Position numbers and translations under genes: made by a program. Shown here piece by piece: positions 18,111 to 29,737 of a stretch of DNA of 31,406 nucleotides. The number at the start of each line of letters is the position of its first letter. The stretch's first letter is position 1. Origin of the DNA: Tubiluchus corallicola (Eukaryota; Priapulida; Priapulimorpha; Priapulimorphida; Tubiluchidae). The notes below the pieces were generated by a model. That model did not search any database, was not told the origin of the DNA, and worked only from the letters and a program-made list of their open reading frames with translations. The DNA is taken from NCBI GenBank assembly GCA_030141605.1, contig JAQGDQ010001638.1:1-31406 (forward strand), given 5' to 3'.

Positions 18111-19573
18111 CCCACCCAAGATTATCTATCCAGCAAAATGTGGATAGTCAAACATAAAACTGATTTGAGACTGTTAAGTTTACAGCCAACCCACTGTCAA
18201 GATTATCTACCCAGCAAAATGTGGATAGTCAAACATAAAACTGATTTGAGACTGTTAAGTTTACAGCCAACCCACTGTCAAGATTATCTACCCAGCAAAA
18301 TGTGGATAGTCAAACATAAAACTGATTTGAGACTATTAAATTTACAGCCCACCCACTGCCAAGATTATCTACCCAGCAAAATGTGGATAGTCAAACATAA
18401 AACTGATTTGAGACTGTTAAGTTTACAGCCCACCCACTGTCAAGATTATCCATCCAGCAAAATGTGGATAGTCAAACATAAAACTGATTTGAGACTGTTA
18501 AGTTTACAGCCAACCCACTGTCAAGATTATCTACCCAGCAAAATGTGGATAGTCAAACATAAAACTGATTTGAGACTGTTAAATTTACAGCCCACCCACT
18601 GCCAAGATTATCTACCCAGCAAAATGTGGATAGTCAAACATAAAACTGATTTGAGACTGTTAAATTTACAGCCCACCCACTGTCAAGATTATCTATCCAG
18701 CAAAATGTGGACAGTCAAACACAAAACTGATTTAAGACTGTTAAGTTTACAGCCCACCCACTGTCAAGATTATCTACCCAGCAAAATGTGGATAGTCAAA
18801 CACAAAACTGATTTCAGACGGTTAAATTTACAGCCCACCCACTGTCAAGATTATCTATCCAGCAAAATGTGGATAGTCAAACATAAAACTGATTTGAGAC
18901 TGTTAAGTTTACAGCCCACCCACTGTCAAGATTATCTACCAAGCAAAATGTGGACAGTCAAACATAAAACTGATTTGAGACTGTTAAGTTTACAGCCAAC
19001 CCACTGTCAAGATTATCTACCCAGCAAAATGTGGATAGTCAAACATAAAACTGATTTGAGACTGTTAAATTTACAGCCCACCCACTGCTAAGATTATCTA
19101 CCCAGCAAAATGTGGATAGTCAAACATAAAACTGATTTGAGACTGTTAAATTTACAGCCCACCCACTGTGAAGATTATCTATCCAGCAAAATGTGGACAG
19201 TCAAACACAAAACTGATTTAAGACTGTTAAGTTTACAGCCCACCCACTGTCAAGATTATCTATCCAGCAAAATGTGGACAGTCAAACACAAAACTGATTT
19301 AAGACTGTTAAGTTTACAGCCCACCCACTGTCAAGATTATCTATCCAGCAAAATGTGGATAGTCAAACATAAAACTAGTTTAAGACTGTTAAGTTTACAG
19401 CCCACCCACTGTCAAGATTATCCATCCAGCAAAATGTGGATAGTCAAACATAAAACTGATTTGAGACTGTTAAGTTTACAGCCCACCCACTGTCAATATT
19501 ATCCATCCAGCAAAATGTGGATAGTCAAACATAAAACTGATTTGAGACTGCTAAGTTTACAGCCCACCCACCT
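18111..19573. repeat. 81-bp minisatellite (18 copies)
   Basis: Eighteen copies of an 81-bp unit, with ATGTGG at 18138, 18219 and so on in exact 81-bp steps to 19515, adjoin the CTG/CTA tract. The unit contains AAAATGTGGATAGTCAAACA and TTTACAGCC(C/A)ACCCACTG. Because 81 is a multiple of three, one plus frame stays open for 317 codons, has a TAA at about 19089-19091, then runs for 189 more. It encodes a 27-residue repeat (MWIVKHKTDLRLLSLQPTHC...). No family is recognised, and there is no signal peptide, splice site or start context. Variation among units includes both replacement (I/T, S/N, L/P) and silent changes. I regard it as a minisatellite and not a repeat protein. Confidence 0.93.
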
Positions 19574-20139
19574 ACCACCCACCATACAAAATTTATTGTT
19601 TCCATGCGAGCTAATTTTACCACCGGACATGGCTAAACAAGAGAGCATCTCGGCACATTTCCCGAGGCAAGTTCACTAGTTTAAAACTAATTATTGCACA
19701 AACAAACAAACATTCATGTGTTTCTTGGTTTACTGCTAATTTTGTTTTTAATTTAAGAAACTCTGTAGACGCACGTGCGTCAGTGCGTCCCCTACCGGTG
19801 GCCGTGATAAACTTAAACTTAATGTATTTTTCAGAACATTTTCAGTCAACGTAGTGAGCATGCGCACAACTGCCTACTAATGAATAGCGTGTCAAGTCTG
19901 TTTATAATTTCGCACGTCGAAATGTGCAATAAGTTTGAATATTTTATGAGAATTTGTCGCCTATGCGTGATGCGTGCCCCGCGATAGAAAGATCGCGTAG
20001 ATCACGTGACTGGACTGGCCAATGAAATCTTGAAATAAATGAACAGAAGTCGGCTGAGATAAGGCTGAAATTAATGCTGTCTGTAGCGATGGGATTCGAG
20101 TAAAAATTGAGAAGGAAGAAAAATGGTGACAAAATGGCT
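19574..20139. other. anonymous DNA, no gene seen
   Basis: The minus frame at 19944-20132 has no recognised content. No RNA gene or repeat boundary was found. Confidence 0.5.
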
Positions 20140-20716
20140 TAGAGCAAAACCGGATCCAATGTTAAATTGCAGGTCAAAACAATCTACTCTTTAAAATATT
20201 GAAAGGAAACATACTATTTTTTAAAGAATGACTCACGTGAGAGAATTATTACCACACAAGCACAATTACACGTTCGTGCCACTAGCTAGGCCTGCATTTC
20301 GGAAACGCATTGCACAAAAACAGGTGCTGTACCTCTCAGTTCAAATGTGTTAGTTTGTGACGAACGGCACACGTTCGATAGCTCAACGTGAGTACAGCAG
20401 TAAATTTGAAATTTGAATTTTTATCTTAAAACTTTTCTAGTTTTTAGTACAACACACTGATTATCTTGCAGTAGCACTGTACTTCAATTTTTGCTTGCGC
20501 AAACACGTGCAACACGCTCCTGGAATATTTTTGCAGCAGAAAATTATGTTAGTTTGTGATGTCATCTATAACTGGGCTCGCCTGCCGTCAATAAAGTTTT
20601 TAATCTATTATTTTATTACCAAAAACGCTTTTGCAGCATATTTGTGTTAAAATGTGAGCTTTTTGACTGACTTGAAAATGTGGAAGTACATGAAAAATCA
20701 TCCTCTCTTCTTTTAA
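20140..20716 (+). mobile_element. MITE family B, copy 2
   Basis: Collinear with 10005-10607 in the same orientation. Shared landmarks are GCATTTCGGAAACGCATTGC, AAATTTGAAATTTGAATTTT, GCAAACACGTGCAACACGCT and TTTGTGATGTCATC. The left end reads GAGCAAAACCGGATCCAAT, and the right end keeps GTACATGAAAAATCATCCTC. It is more diverged at the termini than in the middle and has no open frame. Confidence 0.7.
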
Positions 20717-20963
20717 GTCTTGAACTTAATTCATTACACACGAGTTACAAATATAATAGCTACTAGCGAGATGAACTTTATTTTTGATATCTGCTGTACT
20801 CAAATATTGATGTAAGTGCTAATGAACTATTGTGCAAAAATCAATATTGAAATGCGAGCAACAGAAGACAATTGTTAGAAGAAAAGGAAATTTTATATTA
20901 CATCACAAAAAACTTCCCATACAAAGTTTTATTGCCATTATGCTTACCTGTTTGAAAGAAGTT
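20717..20963. other. anonymous spacer
   Basis: AT-rich with no repeat or gene. Part of the long poly-Asp frame starts here only because no stop intervenes. Confidence 0.4.
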
Positions 20964-20964
20964 A

Positions 20965-21008
<44 letters not shown>

Positions 21009-21141
21009 GATGATAATGATGAGGATGATGATGATGAAGATGAAGATGATGATGATGATGATGATGATGATGAAGATGATGGGGATGGTGATGATGATGA
21101 TGGTGGTGGTGGTGGTGATGATGATGATGGTGATGATGATG

Positions 21142-21191
<50 letters not shown>

Positions 21192-21295
21192 GATGATAAT
21201 GATGAGGATGATGATGATGAAGATGAAGATGATGATGATGATGATGAAGATGATGATGATGGTGATGGTGATGATGATGATGGTGGTGGTGGTGG

Positions 21296-21383
<88 letters not shown>

Positions 21384-21410
21384 GATGATGCGGATGGTGA
21401 TGATGATGAT
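20964..21410. repeat. (GAT)n microsatellite with a 183-bp higher-order duplication
   Basis: GAT triplets are interrupted by GAA, AAT, GGG and GGT triplets in a fixed order. The interruption series beginning AAGATGATAATGATGAGGAT occurs at 21007 and again at 21190, and blocks of five GGT triplets follow each (about 21103 and 21283), with a third at about 21369. Poly-Asp, poly-Met and poly-His frames on the two strands are artefacts. Confidence 0.96.
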
Positions 21411-21412
21411 GA

Positions 21413-21443
<31 letters not shown>

Positions 21444-21445
21444 TA

Positions 21446-21492
<47 letters not shown>

Positions 21493-21848
21493 TAACAATA
21501 ACAATAACAATAACAATAACAATAACAATAACAATAACAATAACAATAACAATAACAATAACAATAACAATAACAATAACAATAACAATAACAATAACAA
21601 TAACAATAACAATAACAATAACAATAACAATAACAATAACAATAACAATAACAATAACAATAACAATAACAATAACAATAACAATAACAATAACAATAAT
21701 AATAATAATAATAATAACAATAATAACAATAATAATAATAATAATAATAATTATTATTATTATTATAGTAATAATAATGATAATATTAATTTATTAGTAA
21801 TTTAGTATATTAGTTTAAAATATAATAATAATAATAATAATAATTTAA
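21411..21848. repeat. (AAT)n - (AACAAT)n - (AAT)n compound microsatellite
   Basis: A run of AAT triplets is followed by about 35 uninterrupted AACAAT hexamers (about 21487-21698), then AAT, then TTA/ATT and more AAT to about 21845. It reads as poly-Leu on the minus strand. Together with the adjoining GAT tract it makes nearly 900 bp of continuous triplet-phase repeat. Confidence 0.96.
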
Positions 21849-21879
21849 AATATTCGTACCAACTGGTAAACAATGTATG

Positions 21880-22200
21880 ACAAATGACAATCAGTAAGAC
21901 ATTATTGATCTTATTGACAATTTATACTTTATACTTAATTTATACATTTGCTGAGTTAGTGAAGTGTGTGCTGTGAATGCTCTGATTATATTTTCCATCT
22001 TTGCACACTGTTATCTAAACTAACCGTTAAAGTAGCTGCGCCTAACGGTCGTTGCAATTTAAAAATCGGAGTTAAAATTTTCAACTTTTCTACAACATTG
22101 CTGTGAATGCAAGCTGCGTAGGCAATAAGACAGCAAATAAAGTTTTGAGACGAATTGTTTAAACTTTATTTACGAAGTTTGTTCTTGTGCTTTAATGACG
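21880..22200 (+). mobile_element. dispersed family C, 5'-truncated copy
   Basis: Matches 30046-30425 and the complement of 28960-29475 in order: TTGATCTTATTGACAAT, GTGAATGCTCTGATTAT, TGTTATCTAAACT, GCTGCGCCTAACGGTC, GTAGGCAATAAGACAGC, GAGACGAATTGTTTAAACTT and TTGTTCTTGTGCTTTAA. The usual left part is missing where the AAT microsatellite adjoins. Confidence 0.6.
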
Positions 22201-22216
22201 ACGGCTGCTTATCAGT

Positions 22217-22496
22217 CAATGATGTATGAAACATTTCACTATTGACTTCACAACGTCAACAGCGCCTCTGGTGGATGATGTACGAAACATTTCACTATTG
22301 ACTTCACAACGTCAACAGCGCCTCTGGTGGATGATGTACGAAACATTTCACTATTGACTTCGCAACGTCAACAGCGCCTCTGGTGGATGATGTACGAAGC
22401 ATTTCACTATTGACTTCACAACGTCAACAGCGCCTCTGGTGCATGATGTACGAAACATTTCACTATTGACGTCGCAACGTCAACAGCGCCCCTGAT
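22217..22496. repeat. 56-bp minisatellite (5 copies)
   Basis: Five copies contain ATGATGTACGAAACATTTCA and CAACGTCAACAGCGCC at 56-bp steps (22274, 22330 and so on). Copies differ at only a few positions, including the first (GTATG) and last (GACGTCGC, CCCCTG). CpG sites are largely intact. Confidence 0.95.
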
Positions 22497-22872
22497 GGAC
22501 GGTAATCATAATAATATCCTTGAGGGCTCTTTGAAACTTACTTATTTGAATAATAGATTATTCAAGAGGAGATAAAAGACAATCGCATGTTCACACACCA
22601 CAATCAGTTAACGGAAATTGTCATATATAAGTCTGTTTGATTAGATTCCTCATTTAATAACAACCAGTTTGGCATATAAGTTTATTTATTTCCACTCTGC
22701 ATCTAACAGTTATAATAAAAATACAGATAATTTCATTCATGTATTGTTATTACTATCATAATCTAAATTTTAGCACTTCTAAATTTTGGTTTTTTAATTG
22801 AGATCTTCTCTTCCTCAATGGAACACACAATAGGCCCAGTTTAGTGTTTGCAGCTAAAAGCACAGATAAGGG
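22497..22872. other. anonymous DNA, no gene seen
   Basis: AT-rich, with no repeat or supported open frame. The minus frame starting in the next array runs into it. Confidence 0.45.
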
Positions 22873-23856
22873 CAAGTTATACCTGTGGTACAAAGAACAT
22901 GCTCTGGTTGGAAAGGACTTCTTACCATCTGCAATACAAAGACGTGATCTGGTTGGAAAAGACATCTTAGCATCTGCAATATAAAGAACATGATCTGGTT
23001 GGAAAGGACATCTTAGCATCTGCTATATAAAGAACATGATCTGGTTGGAAAGGACATCTTAGCATCTGCAATATAAAGAACATGATCTGGTTGGAAAGGA
23101 CATCTTAGCATCTGCTATATAAAGACCATGATCTGGTTGGAAAGGACATCTTAGCATCTGCAATACAAAGACGTGATCTGGTTGGAAAAGACATCTTAGC
23201 ATCTGCAATATAAAGAACGTGATCTGGTTGGAAAGGACATCTTAGCATCTGCTATATAAAGAACATGATCTGGTTGGAAAGGACATCTTAGCATCTGCAA
23301 TATAAAGAACATGATCTGGTTGGAAAGGACATCTTAGCATCTGCTATATAAAGAACATGATCTGGTTGGAAAGGACATCTTAGCATCTGCAATACAAAGA
23401 CGTGATCTGGTTGGAAAAGACATCTTAGCATCTGCAATATAAAGAACGTGATCTGGTTGGAAAGGACATCTTAGCATCTGCTATATAAAGAACATGATCT
23501 GGTTGGAAAGGACATCTTAGCATCTGCAATACAAAGACGTGATCTGGTTGGAAAAGACATCTTAGCATCTGCAATATAAAGAACGTGATCTGGTTGGAAA
23601 GGACATCTTAGCATCTGCTATATAAAGAACATGATCTGGTTGGAAAGGACATCTTAGCATCTGCAATACAAAGACGTGATCTGGTTGGAAAAGACATCTT
23701 AGCATCTGCAATATAAAGAACGTGATCTGGTTGGAAAGGACATCTTAGCATCTGCTATATAAAGAACATGATCTGGTTAGAAAGGACATCTTAGCATCTG
23801 CAATACAAAGACGTGATCTGGTTAGAAAGGACATCTTAGCATCTGCAATACAAGGA
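22873..23856. repeat. 46-bp minisatellite (about 21 copies) with trimeric higher-order pattern
   Basis: The unit is 45-46 bp, with GATCTGGTTGGAAAGGACAT and CTTAGCATCTG constant. A variable part is CTATATAAAGAACATG (type a), CAATACAAAGACGTG with AAAAGACATC (type b), or CAATATAAAGAACGTG (type c). From about 23166, and regularly from about 23388 to 23815, the order b-c-a repeats as a unit of about 137 bp. The edges (22873-22960 and 23816-23990) are degenerate. No gene is supported. Confidence 0.95.
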
Positions 23857-24464
23857 ACACATTCTGACAAAATAGACCAACTTAAAATTTGCAATACGAA
23901 GAGGAAATTCTAGTAAAAAGCTATACTTAGTGAAAGCTATACAAAGAACACACTCTAGTGAAAAGAACAACTTAGTGTCTGCAAAGAACACGTATTGCCT
24001 TTGATGGACCTGCACCTGCCATGATAGAAGACAATTGTCGTGCATTAGCTTTACAAAAACCACAGATATTTTCACACAAAAGCTCCATCCACCAGATCCC
24101 TGTTTGACAAGTTTTATGCAAGAGTGATTCTATTTGCTGCAAATTAGTCGACCGTATCACCTGCCGGCGAGTCGGAACATTAAAGAGAAGCTGCCAGCGG
24201 AGTGATAAGATGGCTTCCCATCAGACATGATTAATAAAGCAAATAGGAAGCCTATTTGCAGAAGCTGGGACGTAATTAAGTGATGATGATTAAGAGGGTT
24301 GCTCACTGTTATCCGCAATATCCGCCTCCGCATTTACAGGGATGCTACTGTTTGCATCCTTAATTGATACTTGCATGATACTGGTGATAGTGATGGCGAC
24401 AGCGTCGACGACATTGGCACTGGCGAGTGAATTTTCATGCCATAAATGATATTAAGGAACGTAG
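23857..24464. other. decayed array edge and anonymous DNA
   Basis: Up to about 23995 there are diverged remnants of the 46-bp unit (TACAAAGAACACACTCTAGTG). The rest is unique. Minus frames at 23836-24160 have no recognised domain. Confidence 0.5.
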
Positions 24465-24810
24465 TCGCAATAGTAGTGGTGTTAGTAGTAGAAGAAGAAG
24501 AAAATGATGATGTGATGACAACAGTGGTGACAGTGACAATAGTGGTGACTGGATTTGAATTATAATGATGATGAGGGCGACGACGATAGTGATAATGACA
24601 AACTGCGAAGAAGTTGACGATACAGCGACTATGAAGACAATGATAACGATGCTGTTGATGGTGATGACGCTATGACGATGATGATTATTATGATGATGAT
24701 GATGGTGGTGGTGGTGGTGGCGATGATGAAGGTGATGATGATGATGATGATTATGATTATGATGATGATGATGATGGTGACGACGATGACGATGACGATG
24801 TTGATGATGA
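24465..24810. repeat. degenerate GAT/GTG-rich tract
   Basis: Imperfect GAT, GAC and GTG triplets with a purer core at 24676-24780. Poly-His and poly-Met frames on either strand are artefacts. Confidence 0.85.
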
Positions 24811-24898
24811 ACCAACCTAAACTAAGACAAACCAAGCAAAAGCAAACCAAAATCAAACCAGGCCAAGTCAAGCCAATCAAAGAAAGCAAAACAGCGTG
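24811..24898. repeat. AACCAA/AAGCAA-type low-complexity tract
   Basis: About 88 bp of loosely pentameric AACCA, AAGCA and AATCA words, purine-rich on the plus strand. Confidence 0.65.
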
Positions 24899-24908
24899 TT
24901 AAAACCGG

Positions 24909-25145
24909 TCGTTCGTTAGTTCCATTCGTTCGTTCGTTCGTTCGTTCGTTCGTTCGTCGGTCCGTTCATTCGTTCGTTCATTCATTCGTTCTAGTGTTAG
25001 TTGCTCCACAATTTTGTTCACTGGATCAATTGTTATCTATATCATTTGTTCGTTCGTTCGTCTGTCCGTTCATTCGTTCGTTCATTCATTCGATCTATTG
25101 TTAGTTGTTCCACAATTTTGTTCAGTGGGTCAATTGTTATCTATA
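24909..25145. repeat. (GTTC)n tetranucleotide with a 104-bp tandem duplication
   Basis: GTTC/ATTC runs at about 24909-24990 and 25048-25092 are each followed by the segment TTAGTTG(C/T)TCCACAATTT and CAATTGTTATCTATA (starts 24997 and 25101). The microsatellite and its right flank have therefore been duplicated together. Confidence 0.88.
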
Positions 25146-25639
25146 CCATTTTCTAGATTACTTAATATCAAAATTAAAGAAAAAAATGAAAAGGAGTCGA
25201 AGGTAGTGTGCTTGACGACATTATGTTATGTTTCAGTTATTACTTAATCACAGTCAAGCCAAACATCATGTTGCGTTGCACTCGTTACTTAATCACACTA
25301 GTGCAATAAACTTGGCTTAACTGTGTCCAGGGAAGGGTTGTATTAAGGAAAATACTTGCAATAAACTAGGATGTAGAATAGCGAAATCACCAGAGCGGCA
25401 ATGAAGTCAGTCGTAAAGCGAGAAGAGTTCCCATATTGCAACGTACTAAAAATGTTTTCTTCTTCAAAGTACCTTCTTCACTGTTGATTGACCAATGGCA
25501 GGTGACTTGTGTTTGCACAGTCTAAGGCATATAGTTCCATTTACTTGTAAATACCTCAATTAAGGTATGATGGTGGTAGTTGATTAATACGTAGCTTGTT
25601 TAATAGTTGTATCAGTGTAAAACAATATACGACACTGAC
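25146..25639. other. anonymous DNA, no gene seen
   Basis: A short imperfect repeat of GTTACTTAATCACA-like sequence occurs at about 25238 and 25286. Nothing else was recognised. Confidence 0.45.
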
Positions 25640-26320
25640 AGCATCAGCAGCAGCAACAATGCACTGACAACGACGATGATGATGACCTTGACCACGATGA
25701 TAATGGCAATGACAACAGCGACAGTAGCAGTGGCACCAGCTAAAGCTCCGGCTGCAACAGTAACAATAGTCAAATGACTAACCAACAACGACAATGACCA
25801 GCATGATGACAATGACAACAGCAACAGTAGCAGCAGTAACAGCTGCGGCAGCAACAACAACAACAACCAACTGACTAACCAACAACGACAATGACCAGCA
25901 TGATGATAATGCCAAGAGCAACAGTAGCAGCAGTAACAGCTGCGGCAGCAACAACAACAATAACCAACTGACTAACTAACGACAACGATGTTCACCTTGA
26001 CTATAATGATAACACCAACGACAACTGCAACAGCAGCAGTAGTGCCAGCAGCAGTAGTAGCAGCAACAATATCCGACTGACAAGTCAAAAAAAGACGGTG
26101 ATGACCTTTGCAATAATGACAACAACAGCAACAGTAGCAGCTGCAACAAGTCAACTGACTAACAAACGACAACAATGACCACCATAATGATAGTGATAAC
26201 GACAACAGCAACAGTAACAGCTAATAACAACAACAACGAATGACGATGATAATGACCTTGACGATAACAACAATGACGTCAGCAACAAGTGCAACAGAAA
26301 CGACAACTGAAAACTGTTGC
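25640..26320. repeat. degenerate CAACAG/GACAATGAC complex repeat
   Basis: Imperfect repeats of CAACAG, GCAGCA and GACAATGAC words. A larger unit of about 97 bp with TGACTAACCAACAACGACAA is clear at 25775 and 25872, with weaker relatives to either side. Leu/Ser/Val-rich minus frames are artefacts of the triplet bias. Confidence 0.82.
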
Positions 26321-26775
26321 CCTTGTCGTTGTAGTTACCGTCATAGCCGCCGTCATCGTCATTGATTAGGTTGTTATTGTTGTGGCCACAGCTGTGGATG
26401 TTGCTACCAAAAACTGCAGCTCTGAATTACATTAAAGACTATGATGGAGACAGCGACAGCGTTAGCACTGTAGAAACGTTCCATACAGTGCAGCGGAAAT
26501 GCACAAAACGAAAACCAACAGACAAAATGAAATGAGGAAAAGTAACAGTTTGTTTTTAAGAAAGTAACAAAAACAACGAAAGAAACTAAAGGACGAATTA
26601 AGAACAGTCTTTCATCAGACAAATGCGGCGCCCTCTGCCTTTGATTAAATTAATTACTGCAATCAGCGGTGTCTGGAAATAGGCGTGTTGGGTTGCCTGA
26701 CATGACAGTGATCTATCAGACAAAGTGGCGAAACAAATTGAAGTTTTCTCAACGTTTCAGCAATAGATCTAAGAA
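26321..26775. other. anonymous DNA, no supported gene
   Basis: The minus frame at 26404-26622 has no recognised domain. The first about 80 bp (GTCGTTG, GTCATCGTC) look like an inverted continuation of the preceding low-complexity tract. Confidence 0.45.
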
Positions 26776-27786
26776 AGTGATCTTTCCACGCTTGTAAGGA
26801 GCTAGACAAGGTTCCATTCTGAAGCCACAACTGTTTTGTGTTTTAACGTAAACCAGATGATTAGGAAACGAGTGTTAGTGATCTTTCCACGATTGTAGGG
26901 AGCTAGACAAGGTTGCATTCTGAAGCCACAACTGTTTTGTGTTTTAACGTAAACCAGATGATTAGGAAACGAGTGTTAGTGATCTTTCCACGCTTGTAGG
27001 GAACTAGACAAGGTTGCATTCTGAAGCCACAACTGTTTTGTGTTTTAACGTAAACCAGGTGATTAGGAAACGAGTGTCAGTGATCTTTCCACGCTTGTAG
27101 GGAACTAGACAAGGTTCCATTCTGAAGCCACAACTGTTTTGTGTTTTAACGTAAACCAGATGATTAGGAAACGAGTGTTAGTGATCTTTCCACGCTTGTA
27201 GGGAGCTAGACAAGGTTGCATTCTGAAGCCACAACTGTTTTGTGTTTTAACGTAAACCAGATGATTAGGAAACGAGTGTTAGTGATCTTTCCACGCTTGT
27301 AGGGAGTTAGACAAGGTTCCATTCTGAAGCCACAACTGTTTTGTGTTTTAACGTAAATCAGATGATTAGGAAAGGAGTGTTAGTGATCTTTCCATGCTTG
27401 TAGGGAGCTAGACAAGGTTGCATTCTGAAGCCACAACTGTTTTGTGTTTTGACGTGAACCAGGTGATTAGGAAACGAGTGTTAGTGATCTTTCCACGCTT
27501 GTAGGGAGCTAGACAAGGTTCCATTCTGAAGCCACAACTGTTTTGTGTTTTAACGTAAACCAGATGATTAGGAAACGAGTGTTAGTGATCTTTCCACGCT
27601 TGTAGGGAGCTAGACAAGGTTCCATTCTGAAGCCACAACTGTTTTGTGTTTTAACGTAAACCAGATGATTAGGAAACGAGTGTTAGTGATATTTCCACGC
27701 TTGTAGGGGGCTAGACAAGGTTCCATTCTGAAGCCACAACTGTTTTGTGTTTTAACGTAAACCAGATGATTAGGAAACGAGATGTT
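26776..27786. repeat. 101-bp minisatellite (10 copies)
   Basis: Ten copies of a 101-bp unit start with GTGATCTTTCCACGCTTGTA at 26777, 26878 and every 101 bp to 27686. They contain GAAGCCACAACTGTTTTGTG and GATGATTAGGAAACGAGTG. Copies differ at a handful of positions (CC/GC in GGTTCC, AGATGA/AGGTGA), with no length variation. Because 101 is not a multiple of three, no frame stays open. Confidence 0.97.
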
Positions 27787-28099
27787 TATTTTCTTTTTAG
27801 CAAAAAGAGTTCAATAGAAAGCAGGGGATCTAAGACTACTGAGATTTTTCATCCAGCTTGACACATCCAATATTCAGAATTAGATGGTGGTTGGTGTTCG
27901 TGATTGTCACAGGACCGGAATCTGGTTAATTATTGAGGGTACTTCAGAGTAAACATCTGAAATGAAATGCTAAACCTTTAGAGGATATAGAACCTCCCTG
28001 ACAGAAGGAAATTTCCTGCGGTGGTGTGGTAGACGGAACCACCTGGAAGCAGTCGCTAAGCGTGGGTGAGATGAACGGAGCAGGCTTTGTGAAGGCTAC
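27787..28099. other. anonymous DNA, no gene seen
   Basis: No repeats or recognisable open frame. Confidence 0.45.
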
Positions 28100-28312
28100 G
28101 ATGACTGTGATGTTAATGCTGTTGTTGATGACGATGATGGTAATGATGATGATGATGATGATGGTGATTATGATGATGATGATTATGATGATGGTGATGA
28201 TGAAGACGATAATGATGATGACGATGGTGACGATGATGGTGATGGTGATGGCGATGATGATGATGATGATGATGACGTTGATGATGATGATGATGATAAC
28301 AACGAAGTTGAT
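28100..28312. repeat. imperfect (GAT)n microsatellite
   Basis: GAT/GGT/GAC triplets. Poly-Met, poly-His and poly-Ile frames on the two strands are artefacts of this tract. Confidence 0.92.
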
Positions 28313-28959
28313 CACTATGGTTGGCTTTTTTTCTGGCATAATCTCTCCATCTTGTGGTCACCTTTGCACTTAATTTCATTTAATCAAGCGAGTGACGATA
28401 AACAGAGGAATTACTATAATCCTGCTAATTAAATATTTTCACGAAATCTTTCTTCTCCGTATCGTTAAAGTTTATATCAAGTTCCTTTCAAATCACCTTC
28501 ATTTGAACGATGAATGGCCGCTTTAATTAATTTAGACTTATTAACTATGGCATAATGTCATCATTAAATCATCCAGACATCTCATTTACGCATGAATTAT
28601 GATTGTTTGTGACATGATTTATGCGCAGGCAGTCTGTTGTGTAACGAAGCTAATTAATTCTTCGTATTTTAATGAATTGGCCCTGTCACTATCAGCCCGA
28701 TAATTCACACGACGCAGATGAAATGAAGAAAATTCTTGCATTTCTGAAGGTGACATTAAACCCAGTGTTGCCAGTCACTGCTGATTGGACAATAATTCTT
28801 TTTGTGATAATTCTGGGTGTGTGTATCGCACTATAAACATCCAAAATGTGAAATGGCATACCACTTAAAAATGCGCGTAGAGCACAGAAAAATCTAATCT
28901 GTGCAGGCATATTATAGGGTATTTAAACTGTAGGTGACGTAAACTGCCTGTGGTGTGTT
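28313..28959. other. anonymous AT-rich DNA, no supported gene
   Basis: The minus frame at 28692-28910 (72 codons) has a mixed composition but no recognised domain. No RNA gene is visible. Confidence 0.45.
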
Positions 28960-29475
28960 AAAAAAGTAATTACTGAGTCTTATACACGTGTGTGCTTAAA
29001 GCACAAGAAAACGCTTCACTTACACAAAGCTTAAGAAATTCGTCTTGAAATTTTATATCACTTACGCAGTGCCTTTTTGTATACAAGACTTGCGTCGGCA
29101 GTAACACTGTATAACAGTTGCAAATTTGAACTCCCGCGATGACCTTTAGGCGTAGCCATTTTAATCGTAGGTCGTTTGAAACAAGTTTAGATAACATGGT
29201 GTGAAGTTAGTTTGAAAAAATCAGAGCATTCGTAGTGCACACGTCACTAACTAAGCAAAATTTTAAATTACTGTATCTTGTCAATAAGATTAAAAATACG
29301 TTTTAGCTAGTGTGTGGTGCACCCTGGAGGATGAGTCAGCGCCATTTTACAAATTAGTGAAAGCATTTTAAATAATTAATATTTTTCTTTTCTTGTCCAC
29401 ACAAGTCTTTCAGTCAGGTAAGCAAAATGCTAAGCAATATAGATTTGCATGGAAAGTTTTTTGGGGCATAGTTCA
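28960..29475 (-). mobile_element. dispersed family C, longest copy
   Basis: On the minus strand it runs from GCCCCAAAAAACTTTCCATG (near 29470) through CTTATTGACAAGATACAGTA, ACTACGAATGCTCTGATT, ATGGCTACGCCTAAAGGTCA, TTGTATACAAAAAGG and TTTCAAGACGAATTTCTTAA to TTCTTGTGCTTTAAGCACAC. It is shared in order with 30046-30425 and 21880-22200. The 75-codon minus frame at 28970-29197 partly overlaps the conserved core, but the other copies have stops or frame changes. Likely a non-autonomous dispersed element; class and terminal sequences not determined. Confidence 0.65.
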
Positions 29476-29737
29476 CCATTTTCTTTTCTTCCCGTGATTT
29501 ACGTTGTGCGTGTATGACGTCACGTAATGGCACGGTCTGAACAGTAATGCGGGAGATTTAAAATGAAAAGAAATAAAAAATCCTTTCAACGCGAGTACGA
29601 CGCCCACGCATAAAATTGTTGTGAAACAATATTATTTTTTAAAGGCGATTTTTCTGAAACCGACATTAGGTATCCGTTTTCTTGTCCTTTAATGTGTGAT
29701 AAGATAGTGTGAGGGCAGTCATTATCATAAGTTAGCT
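29476..29737. other. anonymous spacer
   Basis: No recognised feature. Confidence 0.4.

Noticed and set aside
20832-21729. Long poly-Asp, poly-Met, poly-His and poly-Leu open frames
   Set aside because: They are readings of GAT and AACAAT microsatellites in several frames on both strands.
24435-26211. His-, Leu- and Val-rich frames on the minus strand
   Set aside because: Triplet bias of GAT and CAACAG low-complexity tracts; no domain or gene structure.
28970-29197. 75-codon minus frame as a gene conserved with 17306-17536
   Set aside because: Both contain a QDEFL string because the DNA is a shared family C repeat. Alignment needs indels that break the frame, and other copies carry stops.
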